Positions 6,789-11,994 of a DNA stretch of 11,994 bases are shown here, piece by piece; position 1 is the stretch's first letter, and each line of letters starts with the position of its first letter. Made by a program: the position numbers and the translations under genes. The notes beneath the pieces were generated by a model. The model had not been told where the DNA came from and ran no database searches. It worked only from the letters and a program-made list of their open reading frames with translations. Origin of the DNA: an uncultured Pseudomonadota bacterium. GTDB taxonomy: Bacteria > Pseudomonadota > Alphaproteobacteria > CACZRW01. The stretch is taken from positions 1-11,994 of the forward strand of contig CACZRW010000083.1 in assembly GCA_902783675.1 (NCBI GenBank), given 5' to 3'.

Positions 6789-8777
6789 CTATGAGTCTTT
6801 ATTTATACAAGCGGTTACTACCTCGGCAACATGTTCGGGAGTAAATCCGAAGTGGATGAAAAGCTCTTTATAAGGTCCGGAAGTGCCAAAGCTGGTCATA
6901 CCGATTTTATCGCCGTTGCCACGCGTGTATTTGCCCCAGCCGCTAAGGTTAGCAGCCTCAACGACAATAGTCGGCTTTGTGTCAATGACACTTTTTTGAT
7001 AGGAAACAGGTTGCTCCTCAAATACCTCTTTGCAAGGAATGGATACCACCGCGACATCAATCCCTTTCTCTGCCAAGAGCTTTTGCGCCTTTATGGCAAC
7101 GGATACTTCCGAGCCGGTAGCAACAATGGTTGCCGCGCGTTCGCCCTTTGACGGGGATATGATATAGCCGCCTTTTGCCGATTTGTTTTCGCTTGCATCG
7201 GTGCGGATTTGTTCAACATTCTGGCGCGTAACCAGAATTACGGCAGGTCCGGTGCGGTGCTCCAATATATATTCCCAGCTTTCAATCGTTTCAATGGTAT
7301 CAGCGGGGCGGAAAACCTTTAGATTCGGCATAACTCTTAGCAATGGTAGTTGCTCTACGGGCTGGTGCGAAGGTCCGTCCTCACCAACGGCTATCGAATC
7401 ATGGCTGAACACATATATGCTGGGAATATTCATTTGGCACGCCATCCGAATTGAGGGCAACATATAATCCATGAATGAAAAGAAAGTCGCGACAAAGGGG
7501 ATTACTCCACCGTGCAGAATCATACCGTTCATACAAGTTCCCATAGCATGCTCGCGTATGCCGTAATGAATGAAGTTCCCGTCGTAATTATCTGCATCCA
7601 GCGCTTTGTGATAATCTTTTACCAAAACACCGTTACTTTCGCTCAAATCAGCCGAACCGCCGATAATTTCGGGAATATGAGGAAGAGTCTTGGCAAGGGC
7701 GAAGTTAAGACTTTTTCTGGTCGCCAAGGGGTCGCGCTTTGTTAAGGCTTCGGCCTTGGTTTCGTTAATGGTCTTATTCCAATCGGAAGGAAGCTCGCCC
7801 TTTATTACTTGGCGAGTGAAGTCGGCTTTGATTTTTCCATCAAGACTTGCAAAGCGGGCCTGCCAAGCATCGTAATCCTTCGCCCCTCTCGCGCCTGCTT
7901 CGCGCCAAGCGGCTAAAATGTCATCGGGGACGACAAAAGGCTCAGCGGTCCAACCAAGGTTTTTACGCATAGCGGCAGTTTCCTCTGCGCCCAAGGCGGC
8001 ACCGTGGCACTTTTCCGTTCCCTGCTTTGTGGGAGCACCGTAACCGATAACGGTCTTGCATGCAATCATTGTAGGCTTATCCGACTTTTGCGCTTTGGTT
8101 ATAGCGGCGGCAATCTGGTCTTGGTCGTGCCCGTCAACTTCAATGGTATTCCAGCCCGAGGCCTTGAATCTGGCTATTTGATCGGTTGAGGTTGAAAGGT
8201 CGGTCTTGCCGTCAATCGTGATTTGATTATTATCCCAGAACAAAATCAGTTTGTTCAGCTTTAAATGCCCTGCCAAAGATATTGCTTCGTGGCTAAGTCC
8301 TTCCATCAAACAGCCGTCACCGCTTAAAACATAAGTGTAGTGATTAACTACATTCTCACCGAATTGATGCCTTAATACCGCTTCGGCAAGAGCCATACCG
8401 ACGGACATGCCCAGCCCTTGGGCAAGGGGACCGGTTGATGCTTCAACACCGGCAAGCTTACCGACTTCGGGGTGTCCGGCGGTCTTTGCGCCAAGCTGGC
8501 GGAAGTTCTTTATGTCATCAATGGTAATATCCTCATAACCGGTAAGGTAAAGAGCACTGTATAAAAGCATAGAACCGTGCCCCGCAGACAAAATAAATCG
8601 ATCCCTGTCGGGCCATTTCGGATGTTTGGGGTCAAACTTTAAAAACTTTGTGAAAAGGACGGTAGCAACATCTGCCATGCCTAAAGCAATGCCGGGATGC
8701 CCGGAGTTTGCTTTATCAATAGCGTCGGCACTTAAAAAGCGAATCGCATTTGCCATATCTTGCTTTGTAGGTATCAT
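6789..8777 (-). CDS. tkt: Transketolase
   Basis: A thiamine-diphosphate enzyme that transfers two-carbon units between ketose and aldose phosphates, linking the pentose phosphate pathway to glycolysis. The 662-residue protein is full length (E. coli TktA is 663). Active-site features are SGHPG (25-29, H27), AGHGS (65-69, H67), GHPE (101-104, H102) and GDGCLMEG (153-160). DNNQITIDG (182-190) contributes the metal and diphosphate site with D154 and N184. HYGIREHAMG (404-413) holds E409, which activates the cofactor, and SHDSIAVGEDGPSHQP (458-473) holds H471. The order is pyrophosphate domain, pyrimidine domain, then C-terminal domain. AAGGAAAGGAA just upstream of the ATG provides the ribosome site. 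The gene lies 24 bp after the lipoprotein stop and 21 bp before rpe, as expected for one transcript. It is tkt rather than dxs: the GHPGIALG and HDSIAVGEDGPSHQP signatures are transketolase-type. Confidence 0.98.
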   Translation of the reverse strand: MIPTKQDMANAIRFLSADAIDKANSGHPGIALGMADVATVLFTKFLKFDPKHPKWPDRDRFILSAGHGSMLLYSALYLTGYEDITIDDIKNFRQLGAKTAGHPEVGKLAGVEASTGPLAQGLGMSVGMALAEAVLRHQFGENVVNHYTYVLSGDGCLMEGLSHEAISLAGHLKLNKLILFWDNNQITIDGKTDLSTSTDQIARFKASGWNTIEVDGHDQDQIAAAITKAQKSDKPTMIACKTVIGYGAPTKQGTEKCHGAALGAEETAAMRKNLGWTAEPFVVPDDILAAWREAGARGAKDYDAWQARFASLDGKIKADFTRQVIKGELPSDWNKTINETKAEALTKRDPLATRKSLNFALAKTLPHIPEIIGGSADLSESNGVLVKDYHKALDADNYDGNFIHYGIREHAMGTCMNGMILHGGVIPFVATFFSFMDYMLPSIRMACQMNIPSIYVFSHDSIAVGEDGPSHQPVEQLPLLRVMPNLKVFRPADTIETIESWEYILEHRTGPAVILVTRQNVEQIRTDASENKSAKGGYIISPSKGERAATIVATGSEVSVAIKAQKLLAEKGIDVAVVSIPCKEVFEEQPVSYQKSVIDTKPTIVVEAANLSGWGKYTRGNGDKIGMTSFGTSGPYKELFIHFGFTPEHVAEVVTACINKDS

Positions 8778-8801
8778 TTTATTTCCTTTCCTTTCTTTAA
8801 G

Positions 8802-9335
8802 TTATTTAAGTGTGCGGTTGTATTTAAGCATATCTTTATCAAGCTGCATTCCTACATATATGGTGTAATCCATAGCGCTTTTATCTTCGGGAATAGGAAT
8901 GCTTATGTTTACCTCTTCATCGCGATAGTCTATGCGGTCGTATCTTTCGGGGAAAGTGAAGTTCAGCGGGAATACCTGCTTGGCAAATGCGGCGGGATAA
9001 AACTCGGGTATAGCGACAAAGTACCGAGCGCTTTGCTTACGCGATGTTGCGGCCGCGCCAAGCTCCGCTTCAAACTCCACATTCAAAGACATATTTACAG
9101 TGGAAGGGTGGTCTTTATCATAACTGCAAGTGCCTTTATATCCGGTAATTTTTACCGCAAAGACCTTATCGACAAGCCCTTTGCCTTTACCATCTTTGAA
9201 ATAAGTGGCTCCGGCGGTCGCCTTTTCAATATGAACCATAGGGCAAAGAATATCTTCTTTATAAGAAGATGAGCACGACAGTGCCAAAGGCGACAGCATA
9301 AGTATACATAGAGCTGAAAAATAAGGTTTTGTCAT
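8802..9335 (-). CDS. Conserved alphaproteobacterial-type lipoprotein of unknown function
   Basis: A 177-residue protein with a short lipoprotein signal: MTKPYF, a hydrophobic core, then LALSC with the lipidated cysteine at 21. It should be exported and anchored to a membrane. The mature part has two further cysteines, C31 (ILCPMVHI) and C70 (KGTCSYD), which could form a disulphide. Alternating hydrophobic stretches (VNMSLNVEFEAELG, YFVAIPEFYPAAF, VNISIPIPE) suggest a beta-sandwich. The pattern of CP near the mature N-terminus, then a GxC-YD motif, then a beta strand ending in an AELG-like segment recalls a conserved alphaproteobacterial lipoprotein family; I know no assigned function. It is the first gene of the run leading into tkt, rpe and phoB, with a 24-bp gap to tkt. 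The start has only a weak purine-rich ribosome site (GAAAGAAC). The lipoprotein call is good; any metabolic link to tkt is only positional. Confidence 0.82.
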   Translation of the reverse strand: MTKPYFSALCILMLSPLALSCSSSYKEDILCPMVHIEKATAGATYFKDGKGKGLVDKVFAVKITGYKGTCSYDKDHPSTVNMSLNVEFEAELGAAATSRKQSARYFVAIPEFYPAAFAKQVFPLNFTFPERYDRIDYRDEEVNISIPIPEDKSAMDYTIYVGMQLDKDMLKYNRTLK

Positions 9336-9370
9336 GAAGTGTTCTTTCTATTCTGTTCTTTCATTTGCAA

Positions 9371-9398
9371 AGGTTTTGTGCTATTAAAGGCGAAACCT
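9371..9398. promoter_or_regulatory. Inverted repeat around a candidate extended -10 in the lipoprotein/ispH divergent gap
   Basis: AGGTTT (9371-9376) and AAACCT (9393-9398) form 6-bp arms with a 16-nt loop. Within the loop, TGCTATTAA (9379-9387) resembles an extended -10 element that would serve ispH. No good -35 accompanies it. The 90-bp gap (9336-9425) must hold start signals for both divergent genes, but I cannot place them firmly. Confidence 0.22.
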
Positions 9399-9425
9399 CA
9401 ACCGACAATACACGAAAAAATACTT

Positions 9426-10382
9426 ATGACCAAGCAAAATATTACAGTTCTCCTCGCCAATCCCAGAGGCTTTTGTGCCGGAGTTACCAGGGCAATCCAA
9501 ATTGTCGAAAAGGCCCTGGAGAAGTATGGCGCGCCCATATATGTGCGGCACGAAATCGTTCATAACGCCTTTGTGGTGAAGGAGTTGGAGAAAAAGGGCG
9601 CTGTATTCGTAAGCGAAATTGACGAGGTGCCTGAGGGAAGAATGGTAGTCTTTTCGGCCCACGGGGTCCCGAAAAAGGTTTTGGAAAAGACTAAAAGCCG
9701 CGGACTTAAGTATTTGGATGCGACTTGCCCTTTGGTGGAAAAGGTGCATACGGAAGTAAAGCGGCATAACGAAGCAGGGCGCAAGGTTATTCTTATCGGC
9801 CACGCGGGACACCCCGAAGTCATCGGCACAATGGGGCAACTCCCCGATGGCGAGATATTCTTGCTTGATGAAGTCAAGGATTTAGAGCGTCTGGATAAAG
9901 ATACCGTGAAAGATGCCGCTTTGGTCACCCAAACGACTCTTTCCGTCGATGAGACTGCCGAATTAAAAGAGTTCCTAAAGGCAAAAATCCCCGGCATTGT
10001 CTGTTCGTCAAAAGATATTTGCTATGCCACTACCAACCGCCAAATGGCAGTAAAGGAAATAGCCCCAAAAGTGGATATGTTGATAGTGGTGGGGTCGCCT
10101 AATTCCTCTAATTCCAAGCGCTTGGTTGAGGTGGCAGTCAGGGCAGGGTGCGCTAATTCCGTCCTGGTGGAAGATGAAAAGCAGTTGGATTGGGATAAGC
10201 TGGCAAAGGTTAAGACACTGGGAATTACGGCAGGGGCCTCCGCTCCGGAAAAACTGATAAAAAGCATTCTCAAGGCGTTAAGGGAAAGATTCAAAATCAC
10301 GATTGAGGAAATAGGTAAAGGGGAAACCAGACTGCGCTTTAATTTGCCGCAAGAATTGGAAGGCCCAAAAAAGCCATCGTGA
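9426..10382 (+). CDS. ispH: 4-hydroxy-3-methylbut-2-enyl diphosphate reductase (IspH/LytB)
   Basis: The last enzyme of the MEP pathway: an iron-sulphur protein that reduces HMBPP to isopentenyl and dimethylallyl diphosphate in the cytoplasm. The 318-residue protein matches the usual length (E. coli 316). The three cluster cysteines are C17 (NPRGFCAG), C101 (DATCPLVEKVH) and C199 (KDICYATTNRQ). Substrate-binding H46 (EIVHN), H79 (SAHG), H129 and E131 (HAGHPEV), TQTTLS (168-173) and VGSPNSSNSKRL (222-233) are all present. I chose the ATG at 9426; an upstream in-frame GTG at 9339 would add 29 hydrophobic, non-conserved residues. The ribosome site before 9426 is not obvious. The gene stands alone: the lipoprotein gene diverges on its left and rnpB converges on its right. 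Its presence shows the host makes isoprenoids by the MEP rather than the mevalonate route. Confidence 0.97.
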   Translation: MTKQNITVLLANPRGFCAGVTRAIQIVEKALEKYGAPIYVRHEIVHNAFVVKELEKKGAVFVSEIDEVPEGRMVVFSAHGVPKKVLEKTKSRGLKYLDATCPLVEKVHTEVKRHNEAGRKVILIGHAGHPEVIGTMGQLPDGEIFLLDEVKDLERLDKDTVKDAALVTQTTLSVDETAELKEFLKAKIPGIVCSSKDICYATTNRQMAVKEIAPKVDMLIVVGSPNSSNSKRLVEVAVRAGCANSVLVEDEKQLDWDKLAKVKTLGITAGASAPEKLIKSILKALRERFKITIEEIGKGETRLRFNLPQELEGPKKPS

Positions 10383-10419
10383 ATATGAGATGCGAATCGG
10401 AAAAAGCGCTTAAAATAGG

Positions 10420-10829
10420 TTCTAAACTAACAGATGGTCTATAAGCTGGGTTCTGTTCGCCTTTTGCTATCTCAAGCAAATAGGTCTGACAATCATTCAT
10501 CTTGGACACCTGTTGCCAAATGCCTCTAGCGGCCTACCACGACGACTGTGAGGGAAAACACTTTTCGCACTGTTGCCAGTGCATCGTCTTCTTTGGTCTT
10601 GCTTCCGATAGGGCTTGCCGTGCCGGTTTCGTTACCGATTCCGCGGTGAGCTCTTACCTCACCTTTTCACCCTTGCTTATCATATAGACAAGCGGACTGT
10701 TTTCTGTGGCGCTATCCCTGAGATCACTCTTGCCGGACGTTATCCGGTATCGTATTCCCTTGAAGCCCAGACTTTCCTCAGATGTATAAAGATACTTCCG
10801 CGATCATCCGACCATCTGCCAGTTTAGAA
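10420..10829 (-). ncRNA. rnpB: RNase P RNA, bacterial class A
   Basis: The catalytic RNA of RNase P, which trims tRNA 5' ends. Read on the minus strand it has the universal blocks in order: GAGGAAAGTCTGGGCTTC near the 5' end, AGGGTGAAAAGGTGAGGTAAGA, GTAGGCCGCTAGAGGC, AGATGAATGATTGTC and the 3' block ACAGAACCCAGCTTAT. P4 is supported by covariation: CUGGG (10766-10770) pairs with CCCAG (10446-10450), where E. coli has CCGGG/CCCGG. P12 is a clean hairpin (GGTGAG/CTCACC, 10645-10663). The ends are set from the terminal helix P1: 10420-10439 pairs with 10810-10829 over 20 bp with two G-U pairs. The start also lies about 6-7 nt downstream of a good promoter, although the mature ends could be a few bases inside. 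Length is about 410 nt (E. coli 377). The L15 region reads CACGGCAAG rather than the common CACGGUAA. Confidence 0.96.
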
Positions 10830-10834
10830 GACTC

Positions 10835-10862
10835 ATTCTAGCATAAAAGGGGCAAATGACAA
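10835..10862 (-). promoter_or_regulatory. Strong sigma70-type promoter of rnpB (extended -10)
   Basis: On the minus strand, TTGTCA (10857-10862, five of six matches to TTGACA) lies 16 bp from TAGAAT (10835-10840, five of six matches to TATAAT). TG sits one base upstream of the -10, making an extended -10 element. Predicted initiation near 10828-10829 coincides with the first base of the RNase P terminal helix, so promoter and RNA end support one another. Confidence 0.75.
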
Positions 10863-10920
10863 GTATCTTTACTTTTCCCCGCTTTTAGCGTAGGTTGCCA
10901 CGCAAATTAAAAGGACGAAA

Positions 10921-11994
10921 ATGGCTGACAACATAAAAGAGCAAATAGAGAAAAGGCGCACATTCGCGATTATTTCTCACCCCGATGCGGGCAAAACCAC
11001 CCTTACCGAGAAGTTGCTGCTGTTCGGCGGAGCAATTCAAATGGCAGGTGCGGTCAAGGCCAAAGGCGAGGCTCGGCGCGCCCATTCCGACTGGATGAAG
11101 GTTGAACGCGAGCGCGGCATTTCGGTCGCTTCTTCGGTAATGACTTACGAATACGACGGCGTGACCTTCAACCTTTTGGACACTCCGGGGCACGAGGATT
11201 TTTCCGAAGACACCTACCGCGTTTTAACGGCAGTAGACTCGGCGGTAATGGTTTTGGATTCGGCCAAAGGTATAGAGGCGCAAACTCGCAAGCTGTTTGA
11301 AGTTTGCCGCCTTCGTGATGTGCCGATTATCACCTTTATAAACAAGATGGACCGAGAAGGTCGCGACCCTTTCTCCCTGCTGGACGAAGTGGAAAGGGAC
11401 TTAGCGCTGGAAGTCGCGCCTGCCTCGTGGCCTATCGGGCAGGGCAAAGACTTCGTCGGCTGTTACGACATTTTCGGCGACCGCGTCATCCTGATGGACA
11501 AGTCGGACAAGGCACACCGTCAAGACGGCGAGGTTTTCGCTTCCCTGGACGATGCGGGGCTGAAAGACAAAGTGCCGACCTATCTTTTAGATAAACTGCG
11601 CGAGGACTTAGAAATGATAAGGGAGCTTTGCAAGCCCTTTGATTTAGCTTCATACTTAAGCGGCTCCATGACGCCGGTTTTCTTCGGCTCGGCGGTGAAT
11701 AACTTTGGCGTAAAGGAATTGCTCCAAGGCATTAAAAGCCTGTCCCCCGCTCCCACAAAGCAAAAAGCCACCTCGCGCGAAGTCCTTCCTGCCGAGACAA
11801 AAGTCACGGGCTTTGTCTTTAAGATACAGGCCAACATGGATACCAAGCACCGCGACAGGATTGCTTTTGTGCGCATTTGCTCGGGGCATTTTAAAAAGGG
11901 AATGAAACTCCTTCATGTGCGCGAAGACAAAATGCTGCCGATTGCCGCGCCTTTAATGTTCATGGCGCAGGACAGAGAGATTGCCGAGGACGCC
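10921..11994 (+). CDS. prfC: Peptide chain release factor 3 (RF3 GTPase), C-terminus cut off by the window
   Basis: A translational GTPase that ejects RF1 or RF2 from the ribosome after peptide release. From the ATG at 10921, 358 codons are open to the window edge; E. coli RF3 has 529 residues, so about one third is missing. GTPase motifs are SHPDAGKTT (19-27, G1), RGISV (65-69, G2), DTPGH (87-91, G3 with catalytic H91) and NKMD (141-144, G4). Residues after about 300 (KVTGFVFKIQANMD, HRDRIAFVRICSG) belong to the second, beta-barrel domain. EARRAHSDWMKVERERGISV is characteristic of RF3 and separates it from EF-G, LepA and TypA. AAGGA 5 nt before the ATG is a good ribosome site. The gene diverges from rnpB, with about 90 bp from its ATG to the rnpB start. 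I could not place its promoter. Confidence 0.97.
   Translation, partial: MADNIKEQIEKRRTFAIISHPDAGKTTLTEKLLLFGGAIQMAGAVKAKGEARRAHSDWMKVERERGISVASSVMTYEYDGVTFNLLDTPGHEDFSEDTYRVLTAVDSAVMVLDSAKGIEAQTRKLFEVCRLRDVPIITFINKMDREGRDPFSLLDEVERDLALEVAPASWPIGQGKDFVGCYDIFGDRVILMDKSDKAHRQDGEVFASLDDAGLKDKVPTYLLDKLREDLEMIRELCKPFDLASYLSGSMTPVFFGSAVNNFGVKELLQGIKSLSPAPTKQKATSREVLPAETKVTGFVFKIQANMDTKHRDRIAFVRICSGHFKKGMKLLHVREDKMLPIAAPLMFMAQDREIAEDA

Noticed and set aside
8760..9272. A 170-residue plus-strand open frame spanning the tkt/lipoprotein junction
   Set aside because: It overlaps the tkt start and the lipoprotein gene antisense. The minus-strand protein has a proper lipoprotein signal and operon spacing.
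10404..10411. AAGCGCTT palindrome between ispH and rnpB, flanked by A and T runs
   Set aside because: There is no loop and too few pairs for a terminator hairpin, though the T-run downstream of rnpB on the minus strand may help termination.
10502..10827. Two short plus-strand open frames (10502-10687 and 10615-10827) between ispH and prfC
   Set aside because: They lie antisense within the RNase P RNA gene, whose conserved blocks and P4 covariation explain the region.
1..11994. CRISPR arrays, insertion sequences, tRNAs, toxin-antitoxin or defence genes
   Set aside because: Reading through the window showed no regularly spaced repeats, transposase or integrase motifs, or tRNA cloverleaf signature.

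Overview
This looks like chromosomal DNA from a bacterium, most likely an alphaproteobacterium of moderate-to-low G+C. The evidence is a small lipoprotein of a type I associate with Alphaproteobacteria, an ABHD10-like hydrolase, PhoB, IspH (the MEP isoprenoid route) and a class A RNase P RNA. Lineage is inferred from recall of these families, not from a search. An uncultured host-associated lineage is possible but cannot be shown from this window.

Layout, left to right. (1) Positions 1-1818, minus strand: a surface-polysaccharide pair, a GT2 glycosyltransferase followed 8 bp later by UDP-GlcNAc 2-epimerase (wecB), which runs off the left edge. (2) A 306-bp intergenic region with inverted repeats and a weak promoter. 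(3) 2158-3996, plus strand: an exported Sel1-repeat protein and an ABHD10-like alpha/beta hydrolase, probably one operon. (4) 4113-5384, plus strand: glgC with no other glycogen gene in view. (5) 5404-9335, minus strand, converging on glgC: a compact run transcribed as lipoprotein, tkt, rpe, phoB, with gaps of 24 and 21 bp and a 1-nt TAATG overlap between rpe and phoB. (6) 9426-10382, plus strand: ispH. (7) About 10420-10829, minus strand: rnpB (RNase P RNA), with a strong sigma70-type promoter at its right end. (8) 10921 to the right edge, plus strand: prfC (release factor 3), incomplete.

Tkt and Rpe supply the non-oxidative pentose phosphate pathway. GlgC makes ADP-glucose. IspH completes isoprenoid precursor synthesis from intermediates that begin with pyruvate and glyceraldehyde 3-phosphate, so the centre of the window is rich in central carbon metabolism. 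PhoB sits at the end of the pentose phosphate operon without PhoR or pst genes beside it. RnpB and prfC are translation housekeeping.

I found no CRISPR array, transposase, integrase, toxin-antitoxin pair, phage gene or defence cassette, and no convincing new system. The most useful second looks are the phoB placement, the GGC in place of GGU in the RNase P L15 region, its long terminal helix, the cysteine cluster in the GT2 enzyme, and the Sel1/hydrolase pair.
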